From CAZFIO01 sp964519585 (GTDB lineage: Bacteria; Bacillota; Clostridia; Tissierellales; Tissierellaceae): DNA of 18,287 nt. This document shows, piece after piece, positions 1 to 8,517 of the stretch (its first letter is position 1; the number at the start of each line of letters is the position of its first letter). Made by a program: the position numbers and the translations under genes. The notes under the pieces are model-generated. The model was not told where the DNA came from and did no database searches. It worked only from the letters and a program-made list of their open reading frames with translations. The stretch lies in the NCBI GenBank assembly GCA_964519585.1, contig CAZFIO010000021.1, forward strand, positions 1 through 18,287, read 5' to 3'.

Positions 1-305
1 TCACCCTTATGTTCTTCACCAAGGCCTGTAAATAATAAAAAGACACTGATTATGGATAAAATATAGATGAGAAGGGCATATTTTTTATATATTTTATAGT
101 CTATATTCATGACAACAAGCATGATAAAGAAGCCTAAAAGACCAAACCTTAGCTGCCTTTTAAGAAAGTGGTAACCATTTTTGTGTTTTACCATTGCTTC
201 TGGCCAACTAGCACTAAAGACCATAACTATTCCGATTAATACTAGGATTATAATTCCTAAGAATAAAGTAAAATCCACAGCTTTTTTTATTTTCTTATTT
301 GCCAT
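1..305 (-). CDS. ftsW: FtsW/SpoVE/RodA family (SEDS) protein, N-terminal part only
   Basis: The gene starts at the ATG at 305 and runs off the left edge, leaving about 101 residues. The translation starts MANKKIKKAVDFTLFLGI and shows three hydrophobic segments at about residues 8-28, 48-66 and 70-92, with VMVFSAS right after the first. That motif is typical of SEDS peptidoglycan polymerases of the FtsW/SpoVE/RodA family. FtsW polymerises lipid II into glycan strands together with a class B penicillin-binding protein such as the one at 4391-6544. The start overlaps the end of murD by 11 bases and a GGGAGAGG run sits directly before it, so it is cotranscribed and probably translationally coupled. 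Position after murD is where ftsW or spoVE is found in Firmicutes. I cannot tell the vegetative FtsW from the sporulation SpoVE from this fragment. Confidence 0.9.
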   Translation of the reverse strand, partial: MANKKIKKAVDFTLFLGIIILVLIGIVMVFSASWPEAMVKHKNGYHFLKRQLRFGLLGFFIMLVVMNIDYKIYKKYALLIYILSIISVFLLFTGLGEEHKG

Positions 306-1665
306 TCCATTCCTCTCCCAAATTCACTACTTCATTCTTAAAGTCTTTTCCTCTTTCCTCAAAATTTCTGTACATGCCCCAACTGGCACATGCAGGTGAA
401 AGTAGTATATTGTCCCCCTCATGGGATAAATCATATGCTAAAGTAACTGCTTCCTTCATGTTTTCTACAATATAATTATTCGTAAAACCGAATTTTAATG
501 CAGTTTTTCTAATTTCTTCCCTGGTATCTCCAAAAAGTATTAAGGACTTCACCTTGGACCCAAAGCTTTCTATAAAATCTCCAAAATCTGAATTTTTATC
601 GTAGCCTCCTGCCAGAAGGATTATAGGCCCATCTATTGCTGCTATAGCCTTGATACTTGCATCTGGATTTGTTCCCTTGGAGTCGTTATAAAACTTTCTT
701 TTTCTTTTCTCCCCCACATATTCTAGCCTATGTTCAACCCCTTTAAATCCACTTAAACCTTCTTTAATTATTTTTATGTCCAGGCCCATGGCATAAAATA
801 TCCCTATACTGCCCAAGACATTTTCTAGATTATGCTTTCCAATTACTTTTAGGTCCCCAACACTCATTAGCCTAATCTTTTCATCTATATTTATAATTAT
901 ATTATTATCTTCCAAGTAAATACCCTTATCTAATTTTGTATTTGTACTAAACCAAATTAGCTTGCTGGAGACTTCTTTGGAGAATTTTCTGGTAATTTTA
1001 TCGTCATAGTTAAGTACTGTATAGTCATCCTTATCTTGATTTTTAAATATCTTTTTCTTTGCATTTATATAGTCTTCATAGGAACCATGCCAATCCAAGT
1101 GATCAGGACTAATATTTAAAATTAAGCTTACTTTTGGCTTGAAATTAATAGTATCCTCCAGTTGGAAACTAGAGCTTTCAACAACTAGAATATCATCTTT
1201 TCTAACTTCTTTTATTTTTCCCAAAATGCCAACCCCAACATTCCCCACAAGAAAGCTAGGCAAATTCCCTTTAAGGAATGTATCACCCACCATATAGCTG
1301 GTGGTAGTTTTTCCGTTAGAGCCAGTGATTGCTATAATATTTTTGCTGGCTGATACCCTATAGGCCAGTTCTATGTCACTTATTATTTCGATTCCTTTTT
1401 CCCTAGCATCTTTAATTATCTTGGCATAGGGTGGTACTCCTGGACTTTTAACTACCAGGTCTATCCCTGATAAATCCATGGTTTTCCTAGCTAAGAAGTA
1501 TTTAGCTGGTATTCCTTCTAAGCTTTCTAGAGACTTATCCAGTTCTTTTTCCTTTTTTGTATCAAAAACAGAAACTTTAGCCCCTTCACTGTGTAAGTAG
1601 TTTATGGCAGATATGCCCGAAATCCCCATTCCTATGACTAATACAGACTTATCCTTAAAACTCAT
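295..1665 (-). CDS. murD: MurD, UDP-N-acetylmuramoyl-L-alanine--D-glutamate ligase
   Basis: Cytoplasmic ATP-dependent ligase that adds D-glutamate to UDP-MurNAc-L-alanine, the second amino acid of the peptidoglycan stem. The 456 residues match the usual length. Visible motifs in order: N-terminal Rossmann-like GMGISG (12-17); ATP P-loop GSNGKTTT (115-122); SSSFQLE (164-170); NISPDHLDWHGS (184-195); HNLENV (278-283); EHRLE (311-315); NDSKGTNPDA (327-336); LSPACASWGMY near 422-432. These cover the three Mur ligase domains. Eighteen bases separate it from mraY upstream, and its tail overlaps ftsW. The ATG at 1665 has only a modest ribosome site (GGGATGA). Identification is firm. Confidence 0.98.
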   Translation of the reverse strand: MSFKDKSVLVIGMGISGISAINYLHSEGAKVSVFDTKKEKELDKSLESLEGIPAKYFLARKTMDLSGIDLVVKSPGVPPYAKIIKDAREKGIEIISDIELAYRVSASKNIIAITGSNGKTTTSYMVGDTFLKGNLPSFLVGNVGVGILGKIKEVRKDDILVVESSSFQLEDTINFKPKVSLILNISPDHLDWHGSYEDYINAKKKIFKNQDKDDYTVLNYDDKITRKFSKEVSSKLIWFSTNTKLDKGIYLEDNNIIINIDEKIRLMSVGDLKVIGKHNLENVLGSIGIFYAMGLDIKIIKEGLSGFKGVEHRLEYVGEKRKRKFYNDSKGTNPDASIKAIAAIDGPIILLAGGYDKNSDFGDFIESFGSKVKSLILFGDTREEIRKTALKFGFTNNYIVENMKEAVTLAYDLSHEGDNILLSPACASWGMYRNFEERGKDFKNEVVNLGEEWNGK

Positions 1666-1683
1666 ACTATCATCCCATCTATT

Positions 1684-2649
1684 TTAATTTAAAGCAAATA
1701 CTCCAATTAAACATAGTATTACTGTAACTGTCCAAAATACTGTTACTACCTTAGTTTCTGCCCAACCCTTGTGTTCAAAATGGTGGTGGAGAGGGCTCAT
1801 TAAAAAGACTCTTTTTCCAGTTAGTTTAAAAGAGGCTACTTGTATTATCACTGATAAGGCTTCTACAAAGTAGACTCCACCAACTATTGGGATTATAAGA
1901 GGTAGATTTAGAAATATAGCTATGGCAGAAACTGCTCCACCTAAAGCCATGGACCCTGTATCACCCATAAACACCTTGGCTGGATATGCATTATGTATTA
2001 AAAATCCTAAACAAGCACCAGATAGGGCAGTTGAAAAAATTGATATACTTCCCATACCCCAATTAAGTGATACCAAGCCAAAAAAAGCAAGAACTATCAG
2101 GGTTACACCCGATGCCAAACCATCAAGACCATCAGTTAGGTTAACACTATTTACAGTACCTACAACTACAAAAACTATAAAGGGTATATATAGAATTCCT
2201 AAATCTAAATAATATGTTTTAAGAAAGGGAACTATTACTTGAGTTCCTAGGGCAGATGTATTGGATTGGTAGACTGCTAGTAATGTAGCAAGTATTATTT
2301 GCCCTAGCAACTTCTGTTTAGCATTTAAGCCTAGATTTCTTTTCTTGATAACCTTAATATAATCATCTAAAAACCCAATCAAACCAAATCCAAAGGTTGC
2401 TAGCAGTAGGACATACATATCCCTATTAGCCATTCCTGAAGAAAATATAGTTATACAAAGGGCAATAAAAATTATAATTCCACCCATTGTAGGTGTTCCA
2501 GATTTTGAAAGATGGTTCTTGGGTCCATCTTCTCTAATATTTTGCCCTATATTAAGTTTTTTTAAAAGGGGAATTACTATAGGCCCCAAAATTAATGTTA
2601 TAAAAAAAGATATTATTATTGTACGAATGATATCTAAATATTCTACCAT
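1684..2649 (-). CDS. mraY: MraY, phospho-N-acetylmuramoyl-pentapeptide-transferase
   Basis: Integral membrane enzyme that transfers phospho-MurNAc-pentapeptide to undecaprenyl phosphate, making lipid I. The 321 residues are almost all membrane segments. Family signatures visible: the Asp pair in FLDDYIK (93-99), NSVNLTDGLDGLASG (167-181), AYPAKVFMGDTGS (221-233) and the histidine loop SPLHHHFE (285-292). The ATG at 2649 has a GAGAGGAG ribosome site seven bases upstream. It does not directly follow murE: 218 bases separate the two, holding a terminator for murE and a promoter candidate plus leader hairpin for mraY. mraY, murD and ftsW therefore probably form a separable transcription unit. Confidence 0.98.
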   Translation of the reverse strand: MVEYLDIIRTIIISFFITLILGPIVIPLLKKLNIGQNIREDGPKNHLSKSGTPTMGGIIIFIALCITIFSSGMANRDMYVLLLATFGFGLIGFLDDYIKVIKKRNLGLNAKQKLLGQIILATLLAVYQSNTSALGTQVIVPFLKTYYLDLGILYIPFIVFVVVGTVNSVNLTDGLDGLASGVTLIVLAFFGLVSLNWGMGSISIFSTALSGACLGFLIHNAYPAKVFMGDTGSMALGGAVSAIAIFLNLPLIIPIVGGVYFVEALSVIIQVASFKLTGKRVFLMSPLHHHFEHKGWAETKVVTVFWTVTVILCLIGVFALN

Positions 2650-2678
2650 AAGCGTCTCCTCTCATGTAAGTTACTTGA

Positions 2679-2700
2679 AGGTTGATATTCCTTTCAACCT
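2679..2700 (-). promoter_or_regulatory. 5' leader hairpin of mraY
   Basis: A perfect 7-bp inverted repeat, AGGTTGA and TCAACCT around an 8-base loop, lies 30 bases before the mraY start and ahead of the ribosome site. With the promoter candidate at 2707-2735, transcription would begin at about 2700, putting the stem at or within a base or two of the 5' end. There is no T-run after it, so it is not a terminator. A 5' stem that protects the message is possible; this is inference. Confidence 0.5.
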
Positions 2701-2706
2701 ATACCT

Positions 2707-2735
2707 ATTTTAATATAATACGTTTTATTAAACAA
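2707..2735 (-). promoter_or_regulatory. mraY: Candidate housekeeping promoter of mraY
   Basis: On the minus strand TTGTTT (2735-2730) and TAAAAT (2712-2707) are separated by exactly 17 bases, a sigma-A-like arrangement, in the gap after the murE terminator. The -35 box is imperfect. Its position, 58 bases before the mraY start, fits. An AT-rich gap gives such matches by chance, so this is moderate evidence. Confidence 0.4.
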
Positions 2736-2793
2736 TAGAAATAAACCTTTATTAAATAGTAGTTACTTGCTATAAAGTATACCCTAATCTATT

Positions 2794-2820
2794 AAAGAAA
2801 AAGGGGATAAACCCCTTTTC
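2794..2820 (-). terminator. Intrinsic terminator after murE
   Basis: Minus-strand stem GAAAAGGGG (2820-2812), loop TTTAT, then CCCCTTTTTCTTT. Eight base pairs form directly, four of them G-C, with a T-rich tract forming the descending arm and continuing after it. It lies 48 bases after the murE stop. It resembles the terminator after deoC at 12164-12182. Confidence 0.65.
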
Positions 2821-2867
2821 AATTTATCATATTCTGGTATTTTCTTGTTTATATAATAAATTTAGTC

Positions 2868-4325
2868 TTATTCTAAGGTTTTTAAGGTTTCTAAAACTAT
2901 TTCATACTCGCTGAAAGGATATTTTACCCCACCAATAATTGTGTACTCTTCATGACCTTTACCAGCTAATAGTACGCTGTCCTTTGCTTTTGCAATTTTC
3001 AATGCGTATTCTATAGCCTTTCTCCTATCAGTAATAGTAATATATTCTACATTTGTTCTTTTAATTCCAACAAGTATATCATTAATAATTTTCTCAGGAT
3101 CTTCTTTCCTAGGATTATCTGAGGTCACTATTACAAGGTCTGAATGTTTACCCGCTATCTCCCCCATTTCTGGTCTTTTGCTTTTATCCCTATTCCCCCC
3201 TGCCCCAAACAAGACAATTCTTCTTCCTTTGGTAAACTTCTCCATAGCTATTAGGACCTTTTCTAAGCCATCGGGAGTATGGGCAAAATCGATGATTATA
3301 ATAAAATCTTTTTTATTGGGTATTATTTCAAACCTACCTTTTATCTGTTTCATTTCCTCTAAAGTGGGTTTTATTGTTTCCATACCTATATTATATAGGT
3401 TTGCGCAAGCTATTGCTGGTAGTAGATTATAAATATTAAATTCACAAGGATTATTTAGTATAAGCTCTTCCACTTTACCATAGATCTCAAGTGTAAAATA
3501 TAATTTACCATCCTTATGTTTGATATCTTTAGCATTAATATCCGCCTTGTTTTTAATTCCATAGGATGTATAGGGTACTCTCTCACCTATTGAATCTATA
3601 ATCCTTCTACCGTATGGGTCATCAATATTTATTATATTGTGTTTTTTTGTCCTTAAGAAAAGTTTTAGCTTGCTTTGAAAGTAATTTTCCATGGATTGGT
3701 GGTAGTCTAGATGGTCCTTGGTTAAATTTGTAAAAACTCCTATCTGAAAATCCATATATTCTACCCTTTTTAATTCTAAAGCGTGTGATGTTACTTCTAA
3801 AAAACAATACTCCACTCCACTAGTTACCATTTGATTCATAATTTTGTATATTGTTAGGGAATCAGGGGTAGTGTTTGCTAAGTTGATTTTTCTATCCTTA
3901 ATAAGACCACCATTTGTTCCAAGTAGGGCTGTTTCTTTTCTTGCCCTATCAAAAATACTTTTGGCAAAATATGTGACACTGGTTTTCCCATTTGTTCCTG
4001 TAACCCCAATGGTCTCCATTTTCTCCCAAGGCTTATTGTAAAATCGACCACTTAAGTATGCCAAGGCATCTGTGGAATTTTCAACCCTTATTATAATTAT
4101 ATCTTCTTCAATACCCACATCTTGATCAACTACAAGGGCTCTTGCACCATTTTCTATAGCAGACTGGATAAACTTATGGCCATCCACAGTAAAGCCCTTT
4201 TGTGCTACGAAGATGAAACCTTGTTGGATTTTCTTAGAATTATGCTCTATCCCTAGTATATCTATTTCATTATTTTCATTGGTTATTTTTGCAGGGTAAT
4301 CACCTAGTAGTTCTGCTAATTTCAA
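2868..4325 (-). CDS. murE: MurE, UDP-MurNAc-tripeptide ligase, meso-diaminopimelate type
   Basis: Cytoplasmic ligase that adds the third, diamino acid residue to UDP-MurNAc-L-Ala-D-Glu. I start it at the TTG at 4325 (MKLAELLGDY, 485 residues) because AAGGAGGAG sits five bases upstream; the open frame continues to another TTG at 4364, but that extension would contain the ribosome site itself. Motifs: ATP loop TGTNGKTS (109-116), LEVTSHAL (176-183), NLTKDHLDYHQSMENY (200-215), GRFE (330-333), DFAHTPDGLE (346-355), DNPR (403-406) and GKGHEEY (455-461). DNPR is the substrate motif of enzymes that add meso-diaminopimelate; lysine enzymes have a different residue at the arginine. The gene follows the penicillin-binding protein after 65 bases and is followed by a terminator instead of murF. 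Confidence 0.97.
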   Translation of the reverse strand: MKLAELLGDYPAKITNENNEIDILGIEHNSKKIQQGFIFVAQKGFTVDGHKFIQSAIENGARALVVDQDVGIEEDIIIIRVENSTDALAYLSGRFYNKPWEKMETIGVTGTNGKTSVTYFAKSIFDRARKETALLGTNGGLIKDRKINLANTTPDSLTIYKIMNQMVTSGVEYCFLEVTSHALELKRVEYMDFQIGVFTNLTKDHLDYHQSMENYFQSKLKLFLRTKKHNIINIDDPYGRRIIDSIGERVPYTSYGIKNKADINAKDIKHKDGKLYFTLEIYGKVEELILNNPCEFNIYNLLPAIACANLYNIGMETIKPTLEEMKQIKGRFEIIPNKKDFIIIIDFAHTPDGLEKVLIAMEKFTKGRRIVLFGAGGNRDKSKRPEMGEIAGKHSDLVIVTSDNPRKEDPEKIINDILVGIKRTNVEYITITDRRKAIEYALKIAKAKDSVLLAGKGHEEYTIIGGVKYPFSEYEIVLETLKTLE

Positions 4326-4390
4326 GGAAACTCCTCCTTTTAAACAAATATAATTATAGGTCAAGAAACTCGCCCTATAATTATACTTAT

Positions 4391-6544
4391 TTATCTAAAC
4401 TCAACTGAAATTAATGAATTTGAACCAACCTCATCACCTGGTAAAGGATTTTGCACAATTGCCTTACCCTGACCAGATACTTCATAGTTTAGTCCTATTT
4501 TATTTAGAATATCAATTACTTCTTCCTTATCTTTTCCTATAAGAAATGGCATCTTAGCCGAATTTATAGATTCAGATTCTATATATAAGTCAATAATAGA
4601 TCCCTTTTTAACCTCAGCTCCTGCCAAAGGAAATTGGTCGATTATTTTTGTACCTTGCTTAATGTTTACATATTCTGTAGTATATTTAAAACCTAGGCTT
4701 GTAAGTGTTCTGCCAGCCTCTTCCAATGTCAACTTTCTTACTTCTGGCACCTTTACCATTTCTAAAATATCTTCCCCATCTTCTCCTGCTTTACTAGGTT
4801 GTATTTCTAAATAATTAAATATTTCTTCAAATACTTCCTTTGCAATAGGCGCTGATACAGACCCACCATAGATAGATTCATTTGGTTCATCTACAATTAC
4901 TAGGATGACAAATTGAGGATTTTCTATAGGTGCTACGCCAATAAAGGAGGCTATATATTTTCCTTGTGCATAGGCTCCATCTACAACCTTTAGTGCTGTT
5001 CCTGTCTTACCACCTATAGCATAGCCTGGTACTGCAGCCCTTGAACCGGTACCATCCGAAACCACAGTCTCCATTAAGCTTAACATTGTATTTGAGGTGG
5101 TTTTTGATAAAACCGTTCTTATTACTTCTGGCTCTATACTAGAAATTATATTGCCATCTTCATCTACCATTTCCCTAACTAGCCTTGGCTTCATCAGATA
5201 GCCACCATTTGCTATTGCTGAAACGGATGAAAGTAATTGTATAGGCGTTACTGCAATTCCCTGACCATAAGACATGGTTGCTAGGTTGATTTCCTTTATA
5301 ACATCTGTTGATCTAGGAATTATGCCAGCCTGTTCACCAAGTAAATCAATATTAGTTTTTTCACCAAATCCAAATGCCTTTACATATTTTAGAAAGTTTT
5401 CTTTGCCCAGTTGTCTGGCGATATTTATAAAGGCAATATTGCATGAGTTGTTTACTGCCTCTCTTAGGCTCTGTGAGCCGTGAGGATCATACCATCTGGC
5501 ACATTTTAATACCTCACCCTTTATCTCCCTATAGAATCCATTACAGTAGTAGTGGGAGTCCACACTAATAGTGCCTTCTTCTATAGCTGCTGCAGTTGTA
5601 ATCAGTTTAAAAGTAGAGCCTGGTTCATATATATCAGATATTGAAAAGTTTCTCCACATGTCAAACCATTTATTTTCCAATTCTTTAGCCTCTAATTTTT
5701 CCCATTCCTCTTGTGTTTCTGGATCTAAGGGTATCCTTGGATTATTTGGGTCAAAATCAGGTTTATTTGCCATAGCTAGGATATCCCCAGTTTTAGGCTC
5801 CATAATTAATATGGAAACATTTTTAGCCTTGTTATCAATCAAGGCTTGTTGGGCTGCTTTTTCAGTAAAGTATTGGATTGTTTCATCTATACTGAGTACC
5901 AAGGAACTTCCATCCTGAGGGTCAAGAACTTTTTCACCATCATAGGGCAGTTGTCTATTTAGTGAATCTGTCATCTTCATCCACTTTCCAGATATACCTG
6001 TTAAGTCCTTGTTAAATGTTTTCTCTATACCATCCAAGCCATTATTATCTATATCCGTAAAACCTAATAAATATGCTGCAAAATTCTCATTGGGATAATA
6101 TCTTTTACTATCCTCTACAATGCTTATCCCCTTTAACCCTTCTTTTCTTAGTTCATTGGCAGTTTCTCTACTAATCCATTGTTTGATTTTTTCAAGATTT
6201 CTATTCTTATATAGTTTCTCTAAAACTTCATCCTTGTCTAAATCCAAGATTTCAGAAAGTATACCAGCTGTCTCTTCATGATTTTTTATCTCCGCTGGTG
6301 TTGCCCAAACCGTATAGGCATTTATGCTTATAGCTAGTTTTTTGCCTTTTCTATCATATATAATTCCACGTTTAGCCTTTAAATCAATTGATTTAGTCCA
6401 TTGTTCTAGAGCCTCTTCTTTTAAATGACTGCTTTTTACAATTTGATATTTTCCTAATTTTCCAATTAAATAAAAAGAGGCCAAAATAGTTATTAACAAA
6501 ACAAATTTTAGCCTATTTCCCGTAGACCTACTTGGCTTATTCAA
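4391..6544 (-). CDS. Class B penicillin-binding protein (PBP2B/SpoVD family) with two PASTA domains
   Basis: Peptidoglycan DD-transpeptidase of the division or spore-cortex machinery, anchored by one membrane segment (about residues 12-30). After it come a dimerisation/pedestal region with RGIIYDRKGK (59-68), and the transpeptidase domain with S310-T-F-K313 (catalytic serine), S367-C-N369 and K513-T-G515. Two C-terminal PASTA repeats follow at about 597-657 and 662-717. Length 717 and two PASTA repeats resemble Bacillus PBP2B more than SpoVD, which usually has one, but this is the only class B protein in the cluster, so I do not assign a symbol. The TTG at 6544 is chosen because AGGAGG lies eight bases upstream, overlapping the ftsL stop. 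It lies 12 bases after ftsL and presumably partners the SEDS protein at 1-305. Confidence 0.95.
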   Translation of the reverse strand: MNKPSRSTGNRLKFVLLITILASFYLIGKLGKYQIVKSSHLKEEALEQWTKSIDLKAKRGIIYDRKGKKLAISINAYTVWATPAEIKNHEETAGILSEILDLDKDEVLEKLYKNRNLEKIKQWISRETANELRKEGLKGISIVEDSKRYYPNENFAAYLLGFTDIDNNGLDGIEKTFNKDLTGISGKWMKMTDSLNRQLPYDGEKVLDPQDGSSLVLSIDETIQYFTEKAAQQALIDNKAKNVSILIMEPKTGDILAMANKPDFDPNNPRIPLDPETQEEWEKLEAKELENKWFDMWRNFSISDIYEPGSTFKLITTAAAIEEGTISVDSHYYCNGFYREIKGEVLKCARWYDPHGSQSLREAVNNSCNIAFINIARQLGKENFLKYVKAFGFGEKTNIDLLGEQAGIIPRSTDVIKEINLATMSYGQGIAVTPIQLLSSVSAIANGGYLMKPRLVREMVDEDGNIISSIEPEVIRTVLSKTTSNTMLSLMETVVSDGTGSRAAVPGYAIGGKTGTALKVVDGAYAQGKYIASFIGVAPIENPQFVILVIVDEPNESIYGGSVSAPIAKEVFEEIFNYLEIQPSKAGEDGEDILEMVKVPEVRKLTLEEAGRTLTSLGFKYTTEYVNIKQGTKIIDQFPLAGAEVKKGSIIDLYIESESINSAKMPFLIGKDKEEVIDILNKIGLNYEVSGQGKAIVQNPLPGDEVGSNSLISVEFR

Positions 6545-6556
6545 AATCTAACCCTC

Positions 6557-7036
6557 CTAAAACAAACTAGAGAATAATCCTAAAACCCTATTTATACCAC
6601 CAAATATAGAATTTCTCGCCATAATTTCATCTGCAGGTTCATTAAGTTCATTTACAGAAATATATACTAGCTGACTTTCCTTAGGATATACCATGCCTAA
6701 TTTATACATTGCTTCATCTGCAATTTTCCGTGTTGCCTTTATACCTTCTAAATCAGCAATTAGAGAAGATTTTTCCGATTCTAGTTGGTTTTTTATAGTT
6801 TGTAATTCATTTATTTCAAAGTTCACCCTAGATATATTAGCATAGCCAAAGAGAATAAACAATCCAAATGCCATTGTAAAAATGCAAAAACCTAGGGTAA
6901 AAAGCCTTGATTTACTTTTCTGCCTTTGTCTTTTTCTACTGTGTGCTTTTTTATTTGTTTTGTGTTTTTTATTAGGAGCCCTTTCTTCAGTAACTTCTTC
7001 TGGATAATAATTGTACTCAGCCCTAGCTACTAACAT
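6557..7036 (-). CDS. ftsL: FtsL-like cell division protein
   Basis: Small bitopic division protein that joins DivIB and DivIC homologues at the septum. The 159 residues show a strongly basic cytoplasmic stretch (23-44), one membrane segment (about 46-65), a heptad-like coiled coil (about 70-103), then MYKLGMVYPKESQLVYI (110-126), a pattern common to FtsL and DivIC proteins. Sequence in this family is poorly conserved, so the call rests on this layout and on position: 30 bases after rsmH and directly before the class B penicillin-binding protein, exactly where ftsL sits in Firmicutes. The ATG at 7036 has AAAGGAG seven bases upstream. The last 35 residues beyond the coiled coil are unremarkable. 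Confidence 0.88.
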   Translation of the reverse strand: MLVARAEYNYYPEEVTEERAPNKKHKTNKKAHSRKRQRQKSKSRLFTLGFCIFTMAFGLFILFGYANISRVNFEINELQTIKNQLESEKSSLIADLEGIKATRKIADEAMYKLGMVYPKESQLVYISVNELNEPADEIMARNSIFGGINRVLGLFSSLF

Positions 7037-7066
7037 ATTTATTCTCCTTTACTAGCTTTTAGAACC

Positions 7067-7999
7067 CTAAAGCTTCTCAGCTACCCTTAATTTGGCTGAC
7101 CTAGACCTAGGGTTTAGATTGATTTCTTCCTTACCAGCCTTAATTGGCTTTCTAGTAATAATATTTATTTCTCTTTTTTTATTACATACACATAGGGGTA
7201 TTTCTGGAGGACATATACAGTCTCTATATAAAAACCTAAATGTATCCTTTACAATTCTATCTTCTAGAGAATGAAAGCTAATAATGGCAATCCTCCCACC
7301 TGGTTTTAATACTTCAACCAACTTTTCAATAGAGTTCTCCAAAACTTCCAATTCTCTGTTGACCTCAATCCTTAGTGCCTGAAAGGTCTTTTTTGCAGGA
7401 TGGTGGCCTTCCATTCTAACTCTTTTTGGTATGGCCTTTTTTATTGTTTCTACCAGGTCCAGTGTTGTATTTATGGGGCTTTTTTCCCTCTGATCAACTA
7501 TGAATTCTGATATTCTCCTTGCCCAGGATTCTTCGCCATACTTCCATATAATTTCCTCTAAATCCTTTTGCTTATAGGAATTTACAATATCCCAGGCTGT
7601 AAAGTCTTGTCTTTTGTCCATCCTCATATCTAACCTTGCATCCTTATTATGGGAAAATCCTCTCTCCCCCTTGTCTAGTTGATAAGATGAAACTCCAATA
7701 TCAAGTAAGATCCCATCAACCTTCTCAACTCCCAAACCGCTTAAAATAGATTCTATATTTTCATAGTTATCATGAATAAATATTATCCTGTCTTTATATT
7801 CACCCAATACTTCCTTGGCTTTGTTTAGAGCATCCTGGTCCTGGTCTATCCCAATAAGTCCTCCTTCCTTTAATCTTTTGACAATTTCTAGGGAATGCCC
7901 TCCACCACCAAGAGTTCCATCTATATAAATTCCATCCTCTTTTATTGCTAGACCCTTTATAACTTCTTCTAACATTATGGGTATATGGTTAAATTCCAC
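7067..7999 (-). CDS. rsmH: RsmH, 16S rRNA (cytosine1402-N4)-methyltransferase
   Basis: SAM-dependent enzyme (old name MraW) that methylates N4 of C1402 in the decoding centre of 16S rRNA. The 310 residues match the family. Visible: HIPIMLEEV at the N-terminus (5-13), SAM-binding YIDGTLGGGGHS (25-36), GIDQDQDAL (50-58), LLDIGVSSYQLD (98-109), RGFSH (113-117), AKKTFQALRIEVN (202-214), GGRIAIISFHSLEDRIVK (234-251) and the terminal NPRSRSAKLR. A CxC...CxC pair (C261, C263, C270, C272) is present, as in many Firmicute homologues. Translation starts at the GTG at 7999 with AGGAGG seven bases upstream. It sits 14 bases after mraZ. Confidence 0.98.
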   Translation of the reverse strand: MEFNHIPIMLEEVIKGLAIKEDGIYIDGTLGGGGHSLEIVKRLKEGGLIGIDQDQDALNKAKEVLGEYKDRIIFIHDNYENIESILSGLGVEKVDGILLDIGVSSYQLDKGERGFSHNKDARLDMRMDKRQDFTAWDIVNSYKQKDLEEIIWKYGEESWARRISEFIVDQREKSPINTTLDLVETIKKAIPKRVRMEGHHPAKKTFQALRIEVNRELEVLENSIEKLVEVLKPGGRIAIISFHSLEDRIVKDTFRFLYRDCICPPEIPLCVCNKKREINIITRKPIKAGKEEINLNPRSRSAKLRVAEKL

Positions 8000-8013
8000 A
8001 ACTCTTCCTCCTA

Positions 8014-8445
8014 CTATATACCTAACTCAGCCATCTTTTCAGCTATACTATCATAACTTAGGTTATCATCATCCTGATAATCTTCCCATAATTCCTTACT
8101 CCATATTTCCAGCCTAGTTGCAACACCTATAATTATTGCCTCTTTATCTAATTTTGAATGTTCTCTTAAATTTCCTGGAATCAATACTCTTCCCTGCTTA
8201 TCCAAGTTTGATTCACTGGCGCCAGAAAAGAAAAATCTAACAAAAGCTCTGGCATCCCTGTTGGTAAGCGGAAGTTCTTTTAATTTATTCTCTATTGCTT
8301 CCCACTCATTTTTGGGATAAACAAAAAGACAAGAATCAAGCCCTTTGGTAATAACAAATTCATCACCAAGGCCTGTCCTGAATTTAGAAGGCATAATTAC
8401 TCTGCCCTTATCATCTAATGTATGTTGATATTCACCAATAAACAT
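8014..8445 (-). CDS. mraZ: MraZ, transcriptional regulator of the division and cell-wall cluster
   Basis: DNA-binding regulator that forms a ring of AbrB-like swapped-hairpin domains and acts on its own operon promoter. The 143 residues carry two AbrB/SpoVT-type repeats, each with the DxxGR signature: D11-D-K-G-R15 and D82-K-Q-G-R86, followed in each by an I-x-P or L-I-P turn (MPSKFR, IPGNLR). It is the first gene of the cluster. Three AAGTGG repeats at 10-bp spacing, matching the kind of site known for MraZ, lie 28-53 bases before its start. The ATG at 8445 has only a weak AAGG ribosome site. Identification is secure; that it regulates here is inferred from the repeats. Confidence 0.97.
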   Translation of the reverse strand: MFIGEYQHTLDDKGRVIMPSKFRTGLGDEFVITKGLDSCLFVYPKNEWEAIENKLKELPLTNRDARAFVRFFFSGASESNLDKQGRVLIPGNLREHSKLDKEAIIIGVATRLEIWSKELWEDYQDDDNLSYDSIAEKMAELGI

Positions 8446-8472
8446 AAGATCATCTACCTTTAAGATAATTTA

Positions 8473-8498
8473 CCACTTTACCCCACTTCCTACCACTT
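8473..8498 (-). promoter_or_regulatory. MraZ operator: three direct repeats upstream of mraZ
   Basis: Read on the minus strand, AAGTGG occurs three times with starts exactly 10 bases apart (8498-8493, 8488-8483, 8478-8473), separated by 4-base spacers. MraZ binding sites in mollicutes are known to be AAAGTG-type repeats with short spacers, and Escherichia coli uses repeated TGGG boxes at the same kind of spacing. The repeats lie between the mraZ -10 box and its start codon, so binding would block early transcription. Only the repeats are seen; binding is inferred. Confidence 0.85.
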
Positions 8499-8517
8499 AG
8501 TTACATTCTACACCATT

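Noticed and set aside
3622..3807. Minus-strand frame nested in murE in another phase
   Set aside because: Out-of-frame overlap within a conserved Mur ligase domain, with no start signal.
4326..4364. Upstream TTG start of murE adding 13 residues
   Set aside because: The extension would contain the AGGAGG site that serves the TTG at 4325, and family members start with MKLxELL.
5571..5918. Plus-strand open frame inside the penicillin-binding protein gene
   Set aside because: Antisense shadow of a conserved transpeptidase domain; no ribosome site or promoter.
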